A DNA stretch of 64,000 bases from Bacteroidetes bacterium RIFCSPLOWO2_12_FULL_37_12 (GCA_001769655.1 MEPC01000042.1:157125-221124), one strand, 5' to 3'. Numbered from the stretch's first letter, positions 28,401 through 36,492 are shown. Program-made: numbers and translations. The notes: generated by a model from the letters alone, not told the origin.

Positions 28401-28782
28401 GATAGTACTCCAAAGCTTTGGCAATGTCGCCTTGATTATTATAGATATAACCGATATTATTAAAAGCACCTGCCAGAGCAGTTCTGAATGCTTTTTTTTC
28501 TTCCTTACTTAGAGAGGAATTTGTAAGATTTTTTAAAGCAAATTTTTTAGCTTTCTCACAAAGAGGAATCATTGTATCCGGGTTAGAAACATATAAAATT
28601 TCGGATAACCCCAGATAAGCATTGGCTAAGGAGGTATCATGAGACGCCGGATTATTGACAATCGCATTCAGCGAATCCAATTGTTTCTGATCTTCGGTAG
28701 AAAATTGTTGAGCGGCGAGGGGGGTGCAAAACTGAACCCAGAAGCAGAGGGTATATTTTAAAAAGAATAAAATTATTTTCAT
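25414..28782 (-). CDS. Fused tandem duplicate of a TPR membrane protein
   Basis: 1122 residues from the ATG at 28782 (MKIILFFLKY, a signal peptide); another ATG lies 12 bp upstream. The protein is two paralogous copies in one frame. Each has a signal-like segment, about 8 or 4 TPRs of 40 residues ('NNIGxIYxNQGDIxxAL'), a charged coiled coil ('QTKYEFEKxM'), two hydrophobic stretches and the block 'WTGGAPFYKL'. The second copy begins at an internal ATG (26997) with its own signal peptide (MSLLMVICFWILVTGF). The joint is encoded by DNA that forms an 8-bp hairpin, as intergenic repeats do. It is probably a membrane TPR protein lacking its output domain. A homopolymer error at the joint (CTTTTTAAG) could also explain the fusion. 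Confidence 0.75.
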   Translation of the reverse strand: MKIILFFLKYTLCFWVQFCTPLAAQQFSTEDQKQLDSLNAIVNNPASHDTSLANAYLGLSEILYVSNPDTMIPLCEKAKKFALKNLTNSSLSKEEKKAFRTALAGAFNNIGYIYNNQGDIAKALEYYHRSLKIQEEIGDKSGLGKCLIIIGFIYQTKGNILMALDYYNKGLAIMEEIGDKKGISETCWNIGNNFNNQGDIVHSLDFLYKSLKTQEKIGDKQGMAYSLISIANIYQVQKDFIQSLNYYHKSLKICEEIGDKQGIALISNNIGLIYSNQRELADALKFFHKSLKIQEEIGDKPGIGVSLINIGSIYEKQVETQNTDLQNKTNISLATEFFRKSMIMSNESNDRLWQSEALRWMSKIKLKADQLDSAELYAKQSMNIVKEFGYPEFTRNAAELISTISRKQALVSGIPLQKQVSLWQEALKMYELYIVNRDSVLNKETQKAAIRQQTKYEFEKEMLVKEQKEKEKKRQEQSAVSRRDKLQNSVIMLGLFVVFGIVFMMGRIRLSHRVVELLIFIPFLLLFEFILTLLDNTINMWTGGAPFYKLFINALLAMMIFPLHRFLESVFKKRLFKGERDIVCEDTNEGGNKTGMSLLMVICFWILVTGFRQPATSYQQSVTDSLLNELKIAQHDTAKLNVLIELVETIEDDKIWHQYNKQAMKLAQHISKNRNEKIRLKGKKGLAETLNNTGIIYHDQGNIAMALEYHLKSLKIQEEIGDKKAIAVGYNNLGFIYNELGDIVNALKYHHNSLKIREAIGDVYGIAQSLNNIGIIYKNQNDTAHAIEYYQRSLMAYEKINDKKGIAACLNNMGIIYDNKNDFISAMKYYHESLKIQEATGNKQGIAVCYHNLGEMYSNQSEISTIDSVRQRNILLSNEYFHKSLILSKEIDDRYWQCFALLGLTNLKLLVMQLDSAKLFGEMGLKIANELEIPAKIRDASYRLSNVYRMEAKTNSIPLQKQVSLWKAALKMYEVFIVNRDSVLNKETQKATIRQQTKYEFEKAMIVKEQEEREKKRQEAVVVDRRDKLQNSVIMIGLFVVFGIVFLLGRFQLPPNLVGLLVFIPFLLFFEFILTLFDSKIDVWTGGAPFYKLLINAGLAMVIFPMHRYLEGVFKRRLFKRT
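27018..27037. repeat. Hairpin now inside the coding linker
   Basis: CGTTTGTG-TCCT-CACAAACG, a perfect 8-bp stem with 4-nt loop. It lies exactly where the first TPR paralogue should stop and the second begin, and is translated as 'IVCEDTNEG'. Confidence 0.8.
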
Positions 28783-28829
28783 GCTACAGGTCATTACTTT
28801 TAATTATCTTACGTGTTAAACTCTTTTAA

Positions 28830-28853
28830 ACACAAAGACACGAAGACACAAGG
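28830..28853. repeat. ACACAAAG/ACACGAAG short tandem
   Basis: Three 8-bp words ACACAAAG, ACACGAAG, ACACAAGG between the TPR fusion gene and the ATPase gene. No gene is seen in the 28783-28872 gap. Confidence 0.4.
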
Positions 28854-28872
28854 TTATATTCGGCAACCATGA

Positions 28873-30177
28873 TTAATCCAATGATAAAACAAATGAAACC
28901 GCATAAAGCGGTATATTTATAAATTCTTTATCCCGGTAAAAATTTCTTGGGGATACTCTGAATATTAATTTTGGTTTAAATTTTTCTTCATAACTTCTTA
29001 AACTCTTTATATTCCTGTTTGAACCACTTTTTACCTCGAGCGGATATATCTCATTTCCCTGTTGAAGTATAAAATCAACTTCGGCTTCATTTTGAGAAGT
29101 CCAATAAAATAATTCCCGTCTCAATGATGAAGTCAACTCGGTGGCAATCAGGTTTTTTACAAAAGCACCATTATATTCTGAAAATAATTCGGTGGGCTTA
29201 ATGATTAAATCCGATGAAATTTTTAACATGGCTCCTAACAATCCGGTATCGTGAAAATAGATTTTAAATTTAGTATTATCCGAGTATCCTTTTAGGGGAA
29301 TTTTGGGTGTGCTTATATTATACGACAAGTATATTAACCCTGCATTTTTTAACCATTCAATGGTTTGCTCATAACTTGAGGCACGGGCTTTTTTAACTAC
29401 ATCACTGTACTTAAACTTTTTGTTCTCTTTTGAGAGTTGGTATGGGATGGAGTGCCATAATTCAGAAATTTTAATTGCTAAAGATTTTTCTGAATACTTG
29501 GAAAAATCTCGCTGATATGCTTCCAAAATTTCATTCTGAATCTTTCTTGCCAATGCTATATCTCTTTCATCCAAATAGGATTTTAAAACTTCAGGCATCC
29601 CGCCAAGATAGAGATACATTTTTAAGTGGCCAAGCAATTTTTCATGAATTATTTCCGGTAAGGGTTGAAATGTTTTTCTGTTTTCTAATTCTTTGAGTAA
29701 AAGTTCTTCCCCAAACGCAAATAAATATTCAGCGAAACTCATGGGATACATGGTCATGAAATTAACTTTTCCCACAGGGAAATTGCTTTGTTTGCCTATA
29801 CTTACTCCAAGTAAGGAACCGGCTGAAATTATATGATAGTGTGATGCCTGTTCATTAAAATATTTTAATGAAATCAATGCTTCAGGCGATACTTGGATTT
29901 CATCAAAAAATATCAATGTGTCATCAGAGAGGATTTTTTTGCCAATGTACAATGAAAGGTCTGCAATTAATCTTTTAGGATCCAGATTGCCCTTGAATAA
30001 TAACTTTAAATCAGGTACTTGTTCAAAGTTAAAATAGATATAGTTGGAATATTCTTTTTTTGCAAATTCTTCTACGAGATACGTTTTGCCCACCTGCCTT
30101 GCTCCTTGCAATAATAATGGCTTGCGATGTTTGCTTTTTTTCCAGGAAATTAATTCAGTATACAGTTGCCTTTTCAT
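28873..30177 (-). CDS. AAA family ATPase with DUF4143 / PD-(D/E)XK-like C-terminus
   Basis: 434 residues. An N-terminal P-loop domain has Walker A GARQVGKT (~25-32) and Walker B 'TLIFFDEIQ' (~90). It is followed by the DUF4143 region with 'FHDTGLLGAML' and a C-terminal nuclease-like patch 'EVDFILQQGNEIYPLEVKSG' (E-x-D ... E-V-K). Such ATPases are common, often multi-copy, in Bacteroidota and their role is unknown. Defence or DNA-mobility links have been suggested but nothing here shows one. It stands alone. Its upstream DNA carries three regular direct repeats, the last one flush with the start codon. Confidence 0.88.
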   Translation of the reverse strand: MKRQLYTELISWKKSKHRKPLLLQGARQVGKTYLVEEFAKKEYSNYIYFNFEQVPDLKLLFKGNLDPKRLIADLSLYIGKKILSDDTLIFFDEIQVSPEALISLKYFNEQASHYHIISAGSLLGVSIGKQSNFPVGKVNFMTMYPMSFAEYLFAFGEELLLKELENRKTFQPLPEIIHEKLLGHLKMYLYLGGMPEVLKSYLDERDIALARKIQNEILEAYQRDFSKYSEKSLAIKISELWHSIPYQLSKENKKFKYSDVVKKARASSYEQTIEWLKNAGLIYLSYNISTPKIPLKGYSDNTKFKIYFHDTGLLGAMLKISSDLIIKPTELFSEYNGAFVKNLIATELTSSLRRELFYWTSQNEAEVDFILQQGNEIYPLEVKSGSNRNIKSLRSYEEKFKPKLIFRVSPRNFYRDKEFINIPLYAVSFVLSLD

Positions 30178-30262
30178 TTTATCTACTAAAAAGTGCTACA
30201 AATATACAAATTTATGTAAGAAAAAGTGCTGTTTTTCGTAATTTTATGTACGGAAAAGTGCG
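30178..30262 (-). promoter_or_regulatory. Three 20-bp direct repeats upstream of the ATPase gene
   Basis: On the plus strand the copies start at 30178, 30211 and 30243 (periods 33 and 32 bp). All read TTTATSTA-N3-AAAAGTGC with the last base varying. On the ATPase strand each reads GCACTTTT ... TASATAAA, and the last copy ends at the ATG. About three helical turns of spacing suggests an operator array for a protein binding one DNA face. Confidence 0.8.
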
Positions 30263-30278
30263 TTTTGCCCTTCCTTTC

Positions 30279-32765
30279 TTACCGTAACACCACCACCTTA
30301 CCGTAATAATTTACCTCTCCCCCGCTCACTTTTAAGATATAAATACCCTCCGGTAGATTTTTGATGTAAATCCTACAACTGCTACTGCCACTGCTACTGC
30401 TACTGTTACTGCCACTGTTACTGCTACTGCCACTGCTACTGCTACTGCCACTGCCACTCCTACTGCCACTACCACTGCCGCTGTATCGATGCATCACTAC
30501 CCTGCCGGTGTTGTCAAAAATTGTCGCCGAGAAATCGTGCCACTCACGAGGTAGTATCACTTGAATATAATCAATAACCGGATTAGGATAAAAGGAAAAA
30601 TCCGGAATCATTCGATTTTCTTCCGGTTGGCTTGTAATAATGGATATGCAATCGGGCTTCGACGACGTTGTAAAAGTGTCACTCCTTGAGGCATCATAAA
30701 TTCCAAAAGCATAGTATCCTTTTAAGATATTATTGGTTACAATCTGCCCTATCTTATTAGTGGCACTACTCTGAATGTTCAGTGTGTAATCGGGATGAAT
30801 TTTCCAAATAGAATCCGTTGAAGTACGAAACATCAGCGCGATGCTGTCTTCGCTGTTGGTAATCCATGAATTATCAAGATATCCTCCGCTTGCATTAGCT
30901 CCGTTGTATTTAAAGGTAAGTTTTCCCTGAAGGGAATCCGGGAAAATTCCGTCTATTTTCCAGTACCGGGCATCGGAAAGATGAAAACCTTCCGGTAAAT
31001 TTCCTTTGCGCGTTGGAGCAATCCAGTTATGCTCTACACGAAATAAGGCGGAGTCCTGTATTTTACTCACGTTAAGTGAAAGCTGGGCATAATTAAAAAA
31101 ACTGTTACCGGTTACTTTAAGCGTCTTCTCCTCTGAAGTAATGGCATCGCTTATTTTATCAGCGCGGTCAAGAATAATCATTGCTGGGTTAAATGGAATA
31201 TGTGTTTTATAAACCAGACACTCTCCGGGAACAATAACTTTTTCAGTAATCTCATTCCGTTCTTTATCTAAAAAGGTAATTTCCATAGGAACATCCGTAA
31301 ATATTTCCGGAGCTTCTTTTGTTCGTTGCTGGATTCGAAGTGACACTCTATACCAAGTGGCATATTTTTCTACAACTACGGAATCATATTCAAAATGAGG
31401 AAACCCGGGATTAAATATCCATTGCTCAAAAAACGGAGAAAGATTTATTTCGGAACAGGAAGTAAGAAAATCCCGAACCTGTATGGTATTTACTGAATTA
31501 AAAGAGTAGGTATTTAATAATTGTTTCAGGCAATGAAAAAACAAAGAATCCCCCATATAGGCGCGTAACGTATGGGCTACTTGCGATCCCTTTTGATATA
31601 CATGATCTCCATACGTGTATTCTTTGGGGATTCCATATATAGCACGGTAGCCGTTGTCGTTAATATGAGCCATGTGAAGAACGGTCTCCAGATTTTCCAC
31701 CACTTTTTGACGGTATTTCTCCTTTCCATACACATTTTCCCAAAATATATATTCCGAATAAGATGCCATTCCCTCGTTAATCCACATGTCTTCCTGCGTC
31801 TCACACGTTATTAAGTCACCCCACCAATGATGAGAAAGTTCATGAGCATATAAATCCTCCTGCGAAAGAGTACCATCCGCCGCATATTGCGGATAACTGA
31901 TATTGGTGGCATGCTCCATGGCGCCTGAATTAAAGGGTACCAAATTAAATCCGATCCTATCGAAACGATGGGGACCATACGAATTTTCAAAACCATCTAT
32001 ACATCCAAATAAATTTTTAAACGAGGTTTTCATTTTGGAAGTATCAGACGTAGCCGCACCGAACTGAACAGGAATGGGTCCATTCAATCCCTGATAAGTC
32101 ATATTAACCGTCTTGTAATAAGAAACTGCCACCGATGCGAGATAAGTAGGAATGGTTTGATTCATTTTCCAATGCCATGTATTAGTTAAATCGCCGTTAT
32201 CAACCACCTCCTGCAATAAGCCATTGCAGAATGCTTTCATGCTTCCCTTGGTAGTGATAAAAAACTCGTAAGTAGAACGTTCTACAAAATTATCAACGCA
32301 AGGGAACCATGCTCTCCCAAAAACATGAGGATAGGATTCAAATCCAACCCCAAGATTAAAGGCGTAATTACCGCTAAAGTAAAAACCGCCCCATCCCGAA
32401 GGATCCATTGGAGGAATTCCCTGATAAAATACAGTAATTGAAATAGTGTCACTTTTCATTAATGGAGAAAGAGTGGTAATGCTCAACAATGTGTCGTTAT
32501 AAGAATAATTAAGTCCGGTCTGGTAATTTTTTACCGAATCAACGGTAAACCTGAGCAAATCTAAATCTATTCGAGTCAGGTTATTAATTTTGGAGGCAAT
32601 AAGAATTTTACAATTTCCCGATATTTTTTTCCCTGTAAAATCAGTGATTTTCAGGGTGATAGTATAATGAAGGATATCTAAGGTGTCACTCCTGGAATTT
32701 TCGGCGGCAAGTGCAGGTAGATTAAGGGAAAGTACTAAAACTATATAAGGGAGGATTTTTTTCAT
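30279..32765 (-). CDS. M1 family aminopeptidase with T9SS sorting domain
   Basis: 828 residues. Signal peptide MKKILPYIVLVLSLNLPALA. The M1 catalytic core has the exopeptidase motif GAMEHATN (~280) and zinc site HELSHHWWG with the distal Glu in 'WINEGMASYSEY' (~305-330). It would remove N-terminal residues from peptides outside the cell. The C-terminus is a T9SS type A sorting domain (YPNPVIDYIQV ... GIYILKVSGG). A run of ~35 Ser/Gly/Asn residues is inserted inside that domain, encoded by a hexanucleotide-like repeat. Confidence 0.9.
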   Translation of the reverse strand: MKKILPYIVLVLSLNLPALAAENSRSDTLDILHYTITLKITDFTGKKISGNCKILIASKINNLTRIDLDLLRFTVDSVKNYQTGLNYSYNDTLLSITTLSPLMKSDTISITVFYQGIPPMDPSGWGGFYFSGNYAFNLGVGFESYPHVFGRAWFPCVDNFVERSTYEFFITTKGSMKAFCNGLLQEVVDNGDLTNTWHWKMNQTIPTYLASVAVSYYKTVNMTYQGLNGPIPVQFGAATSDTSKMKTSFKNLFGCIDGFENSYGPHRFDRIGFNLVPFNSGAMEHATNISYPQYAADGTLSQEDLYAHELSHHWWGDLITCETQEDMWINEGMASYSEYIFWENVYGKEKYRQKVVENLETVLHMAHINDNGYRAIYGIPKEYTYGDHVYQKGSQVAHTLRAYMGDSLFFHCLKQLLNTYSFNSVNTIQVRDFLTSCSEINLSPFFEQWIFNPGFPHFEYDSVVVEKYATWYRVSLRIQQRTKEAPEIFTDVPMEITFLDKERNEITEKVIVPGECLVYKTHIPFNPAMIILDRADKISDAITSEEKTLKVTGNSFFNYAQLSLNVSKIQDSALFRVEHNWIAPTRKGNLPEGFHLSDARYWKIDGIFPDSLQGKLTFKYNGANASGGYLDNSWITNSEDSIALMFRTSTDSIWKIHPDYTLNIQSSATNKIGQIVTNNILKGYYAFGIYDASRSDTFTTSSKPDCISIITSQPEENRMIPDFSFYPNPVIDYIQVILPREWHDFSATIFDNTGRVVMHRYSGSGSGSRSGSGSSSSSGSSSNSGSNSSSSSGSSSCRIYIKNLPEGIYILKVSGGEVNYYGKVVVLR
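30373..30484 (-). repeat. ACTGCY microsatellite encoding Ser/Gly run
   Basis: On the plus strand repeated words CTACTG, CCACTG and TTACTG, all multiples of 3. It encodes about residues 761-797 of the M1 peptidase. Unit loss or gain would keep the frame. Confidence 0.85.
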
Positions 32766-32845
32766 ACTTTTTGCCCAAAGTTAATTTAAAATTTACAATT
32801 TCTTTACATTTGTACCCTTCCTTTGCACCCATAATTCAAAAAACC

Positions 32846-33493
32846 ATGAGCATGAACAGCTTTTTTCAGCAACTTCTACCCAAAGAAAAAAAATTCTTTA
32901 CTTATTTTGAAAAATCTTCTGAGATTTTGGTTGAAATTTCAAAATTACTGAATGAATTAGTTACAACATCCTCCAAGGAACGTCGGGCGGAATTAATAAG
33001 ACAAATTGAAAAAACCGAACATGATGGAGACGAGGTAGCCCATCAAATTTTTAACGAACTAAGTTCTACATTTATAACTCCATTTGACCGGGAAGATATT
33101 CATGCACTGACTTCGGCTATTGACGATATAATCGACTTTATCCACGGAGCATCAAAACGGATTGAATTATATAAAGTGGAAGAGTGTACTCCCGCGATAG
33201 TTAAATTATCTGAATTAATTGTTAAATCATCGGAACAATTGCAAAGAGCCATCAAAGAACTTCGGAACATGAAAAAAGTTCATCAAATGCGTGAGGCACT
33301 TGTATTAATAAATAGTTATGAAAATCATGCGGATGATGTTTTTGATTCGGCGCTTGCCGCATTATTTGAAGAAGAAAAAGATGCCATCAAACTGATAAAA
33401 ATGAAAGAAGTTCTCGCGGCATTAGAAACAGCCACCGATAAATGTGAAGATGCCGCCAATGTAATTGAGTCCATTCTGGTGAAATCGGCTTGA
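32846..33493 (+). CDS. DUF47 family (PhoU-like) protein
   Basis: 215 residues from the ATG at 32846; the upstream in-frame extension from TTG 32771 is unlikely. All-helical, with 'EVAHQIFNELSSTFITPFDREDIHAL' (in pieces: IFNELSSTFITPFDREDI) and 'ATDKCEDAANVIESILVK', the DUF47/TIGR00153 pattern related to PhoU. Usually encoded beside a Pit transporter and thought to regulate it. Here pit follows after 128 bp that hold a dispersed repeat and a long palindrome. Confidence 0.9.
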   Translation: MSMNSFFQQLLPKEKKFFTYFEKSSEILVEISKLLNELVTTSSKERRAELIRQIEKTEHDGDEVAHQIFNELSSTFITPFDREDIHALTSAIDDIIDFIHGASKRIELYKVEECTPAIVKLSELIVKSSEQLQRAIKELRNMKKVHQMREALVLINSYENHADDVFDSALAALFEEEKDAIKLIKMKEVLAALETATDKCEDAANVIESILVKSA

Positions 33494-33515
33494 AAGTATG
33501 TTAGTGTAAAGCACT

Positions 33516-33562
33516 CTCTGGTTTAGGTCTGTAGCCCAGCCAGTGTGACGGCGACTTAAACC
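33516..33562 (+). repeat. 47-bp dispersed repeat, copy 1
   Basis: Matches 36493-36539 (inverted) at 38 of 47 positions. Termini GGTTTAGGTC and GACTTAAACC form a stem with one wobble pair. It lies in the DUF47-pit gap. Confidence 0.85.
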
Positions 33563-33573
33563 TTGTATTAGAT

Positions 33574-33613
33574 GATTAAGTAAAGACACGGTGTACCGTG
33601 TCTTTACTTAATC
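33574..33613. repeat. 19-bp perfect inverted repeat before pit
   Basis: Arms GATTAAGTAAAGACACGGT and its exact complement around GT. There is no T-run, so it is not a classic terminator. It resembles common intergenic 'AAAGACACGG ... CCGTGTCTTT' hairpins. It ends 8 bp before the pit ATG and would occlude it in the mRNA. Confidence 0.9.
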
Positions 33614-33621
33614 ATTACCCC

Positions 33622-34611
33622 ATGCTAACCATAGTCATTATAACCATCATTCTTGCACTTGCCTTCGACTTCCTGAACGGAATGAATGATGCCGCCAATT
33701 CAATCGCTACCGTTGTTTCAACCCGGGTTTTACGTCCAAATTTTGCTGTGGCTTGGGCGGCTTTTTTCAATTTTGCCGCTGTTTTTATTTTCGGGCTTCA
33801 TGTTGCCAATACTATCGGTAAAGGCATAGTTGAGCCACATATCGTTAATGAATATATGATTCTTTCTGCGTTGGTCGGTGGAATTATTTGGGTATATTTC
33901 TGTACAATTTATGGATTGCCAATTAGCGTATCCCATTCGTTAATCGGTGGTTTAATCGGAGCAGGAATTGCAAAAGGTGGAGTGCAGGTGCTAATACTTT
34001 CCGGCATCTCAAAAGTCATTCTTTTTATTTTTCTCTCCCCGGTATTTGGGGTTATTCTTGGTGGAATATTTATGATTGTTACCCAATGGATTTTCAGAAA
34101 GTGGAGACCACAAGCAGTAGATGGTTTATTTAAAGTAGGACAATTAGTTTCATCCGCCGCATACAGTTTGGGTCATGGTTCAAACGATGCACAGAAAACC
34201 ATGGGTGTTATTGCCATTCTTCTTTACAGTACGGGTTATCTGGGTAAAGATTTTTATATTCCTACTTGGGTTATTTTTTCATGTTATACTGTAATTGGCT
34301 TGGGAACTTTAGTCGGCGGTAAAAAGGTTATCAAAACCTTAGGAGTGAATCTAACCCATTTGAAACCTGTAGGTGGATTTTGTGCTGAAATTTCTTCTGC
34401 ATTTACCCTATTCGGAACTGCATTGGCCGGAATACCCGTGAGCACTACTCATTCCATTACGGGTTCTATTATGGGAGTTGGAATGGTAAACAGATTTTCT
34501 GCAGTACGTTGGGGAGTGGCTTCCAATATTATGATGGCTTGGGTTCTTACTATTCCTGCTTCTGGCTTGATGAGTTGGCTGGTCTATACAATTATTTCGT
34601 GGTGGGTGTAA
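33622..34611 (+). CDS. pit: Inorganic phosphate transporter, Pit family
   Basis: 329 residues from the ATG at 33622; a GTG at 33598 lies inside the palindrome and is rejected. About ten membrane segments. The duplicated Pit signatures are present: 'FDFLNGMNDAANSIATVV' near the N-terminus and 'YSLGHGSNDAQKTMGVIA' at mid-protein, plus 'GIPVSTTHSITGSIMGVG'. It carries metal-phosphate with H+ into the cell. It pairs with the DUF47 gene and overlaps the convergent lipoprotein gene by 20 bp. Confidence 0.95.
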   Translation: MLTIVIITIILALAFDFLNGMNDAANSIATVVSTRVLRPNFAVAWAAFFNFAAVFIFGLHVANTIGKGIVEPHIVNEYMILSALVGGIIWVYFCTIYGLPISVSHSLIGGLIGAGIAKGGVQVLILSGISKVILFIFLSPVFGVILGGIFMIVTQWIFRKWRPQAVDGLFKVGQLVSSAAYSLGHGSNDAQKTMGVIAILLYSTGYLGKDFYIPTWVIFSCYTVIGLGTLVGGKKVIKTLGVNLTHLKPVGGFCAEISSAFTLFGTALAGIPVSTTHSITGSIMGVGMVNRFSAVRWGVASNIMMAWVLTIPASGLMSWLVYTIISWWV

Positions 34612-35188
34612 TGGTAAAAACAGGAAACTCCGGTAGATTTTTATAATTCTCTCCAAGTTGGGATAGTAATTTTTTATTTTCTTCTTTTAATTTCCTGAAT
34701 CCAAAAACATTTTCGTCATACCTGATTCTTAGATGTAATATTTCATCGTCTGCTTTTTTGATTTCATTTACCAACTGTTCATATAAAGGATACATTTTCA
34801 GGTTCGGGCTGTTTCGGGCGGCTTCAAATGTCTTTTCTATTATCTCTGTCATTTTGTTATCAAAATAATCAATACTATCGGAAGCGCTTATCATTTTCAT
34901 TGTATATTTTATCTTGCTGAAATCCTGAAAAAGTAAAAGTGCCTTTTTTTGATTTACAGAATCACATCCTTCCACAACCGCAATCAGATCAATCAGATGT
35001 TTGATGTTTTTCAATTCCTCATCCATGGACTTTGCCATCACATTCCAGTAAAAATTAATGCTGTCCATTTCATTCTTAATCCGGAACTCAAGTTCTTGTT
35101 TTTCAGAATCAGAAAGTTTTTTGGTTGTAAAGTCCTTGCAGGAAAAAAATAAAAAAATGATAAAAAACAGATACGATTTACTACGCAT
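34592..35188 (-). CDS. Putative lipoprotein of unknown function
   Basis: 198 residues. MRSKSYLFFIIFLFFSCKDF is a lipoprotein signal with lipobox FFSC. The rest is charged and mostly helical (SDSEKQELEFRIKNEMDSI, 'LKEENKKLLSQLGENYKNLP'), suggesting coiled coils. It starts 18 bp after paaD on the same strand and may be cotranscribed with the paa genes, but nothing links it to phenylacetate. Family not recognised. Confidence 0.75.
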   Translation of the reverse strand: MRSKSYLFFIIFLFFSCKDFTTKKLSDSEKQELEFRIKNEMDSINFYWNVMAKSMDEELKNIKHLIDLIAVVEGCDSVNQKKALLLFQDFSKIKYTMKMISASDSIDYFDNKMTEIIEKTFEAARNSPNLKMYPLYEQLVNEIKKADDEILHLRIRYDENVFGFRKLKEENKKLLSQLGENYKNLPEFPVFTITPTTK

Positions 35189-35206
35189 GGGAAGTTTTCA
35201 TTTTTT

Positions 35207-35686
35207 TTACAACGGTTTGAAGTGTTCAAATGCCTGGTGACACGAATAGCAATAATGAATGCTCCGGCATAATGTAGAACCAAAGGTAGAGCGAAGAATG
35301 GTGTTTCTGCTTCCGCATTGCGGGCAAGCCACTTTTTCCAATTCACTACCTTCAAAAGTTTTTTCGTATCGCGTGGGAGGAGTAAGACCAAACTCCTGTA
35401 AAATTTTCCGCCCTTTATCGGAGATAAGGTTGCTGTTCCATGTACGGTTTTTGTCCATAACAACTTCCTTTACATTGATTCCATTTTGATTAAGCGCTTC
35501 TTTAATTTGCTTTACAATTAAATCAAAGGCGGGGCATCCTAAAAAAGTAGGGGTCACCTGAACCGATACGCTCAAGTCGGATTCAATTTTTATTTCGCTG
35601 ACAATCCCCATGTCGGTGATAGACAAAACCGGAATTTCAGGGTCTTTCACTTCGTTCAGGATGGTTAATATATCTTCGCGGGTCAT
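35207..35686 (-). CDS. paaD: Phenylacetyl-CoA epoxidase subunit PaaD
   Basis: 159 residues from the ATG at 35686 (MTREDILTILNEVKDPEIPV); the upstream extension overlaps paaC and is rejected. A DUF59/MIP18-like domain ('DPEIPVLSITDMGIV', 'TPTFLGCPAFDLI') is followed by a C-terminal zinc ribbon 'CPQCGSRNT...CRSIHYCYSCHQAF' in pieces. PaaD probably helps mature the iron centre of the epoxidase. It lies 16 bp after paaC. Confidence 0.94.
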   Translation of the reverse strand: MTREDILTILNEVKDPEIPVLSITDMGIVSEIKIESDLSVSVQVTPTFLGCPAFDLIVKQIKEALNQNGINVKEVVMDKNRTWNSNLISDKGRKILQEFGLTPPTRYEKTFEGSELEKVACPQCGSRNTILRSTFGSTLCRSIHYCYSCHQAFEHFKPL

Positions 35687-35702
35687 GGGTGAGTGGTTTG
35701 AG

Positions 35703-36455
35703 TTACCATTCCGTCTCCGGATCAGAACTATAAACTTCATTCATTTCTTCCAACAATGGTTTTAAAAATCCGGTATGATTTCCGGTTCTGCCTCCAAAAA
35801 CGGGTTTAATTTTTTCAGGATCCGGTAAATTAAAATTTGCTTCTTTTAAAATCATGGATATTTTTTCCAACCAACTTATTTTTATTTCCTGTTCCCCCTG
35901 ATAAATGCCAAGTTCAATAAGTTCTTTCTCGAATGGAAATGTTTCAAACATTCCTAAAGAATAAGGAAAAGCAACCTCAATCGCTTTTTGCATGCGTACA
36001 TGACTTATTTCGTTGTTGTTTCCAAGTTGTTTAATCCAGATATCGGCATGTAGAATGTGATATTTCATTTCCCCTGCTGTTTTTCTGCTCAGAAATGACA
36101 AGGGTTGATAGTTTGATTTCCCAAACATTCTAAAACGTAAATCCATGGCATGATCAAATAAAAAATGCCTGATGAGCGAAAAATCATATTCTCCGTTAGG
36201 TAACTCTACAAACTGACAACAACGGTACTGTGACTCGTTTCGCAAAAATGCAATTCTGTCAGGCAAGTCCTCTTTTTCCGTCTCATTCAGTATTTTATAA
36301 ATCTGATAAGCCAAACCAATTTTATCCTGCGCAAGGGAAGAAAATGAGATATCCTCCTCGAGTATCGGACCCAGTCCTGTCCATTCCGAATGACGATGCC
36401 CCATGATTAAAAGGTCGTCGGCGATGTTGTAAAGGAGATTTTTTATGGAATGCAT
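35703..36455 (-). CDS. paaC: Phenylacetyl-CoA epoxidase subunit PaaC
   Basis: 250 residues. Structural ferritin-like partner of PaaA. 'ADDLLIMGHRHSEWTGLGPILEEDISFSSLAQDKIGLA' (in pieces) and 'KYHILHADIWIKQLG' are typical. It forms the core complex with PaaA in the cytoplasm. The gap to paaB (73 bp) carries a dispersed repeat. Confidence 0.95.
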   Translation of the reverse strand: MHSIKNLLYNIADDLLIMGHRHSEWTGLGPILEEDISFSSLAQDKIGLAYQIYKILNETEKEDLPDRIAFLRNESQYRCCQFVELPNGEYDFSLIRHFLFDHAMDLRFRMFGKSNYQPLSFLSRKTAGEMKYHILHADIWIKQLGNNNEISHVRMQKAIEVAFPYSLGMFETFPFEKELIELGIYQGEQEIKISWLEKISMILKEANFNLPDPEKIKPVFGGRTGNHTGFLKPLLEEMNEVYSSDPETEW

Positions 36456-36492
36456 GTTCTACTTTGTTACATATATAGAAAATTACAAATCG

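Noticed and set aside
33598-33621. GTG start for pit giving eight more residues
   Set aside because: The GTG lies inside the palindrome. The ATG at 33622 matches where Pit proteins normally begin.
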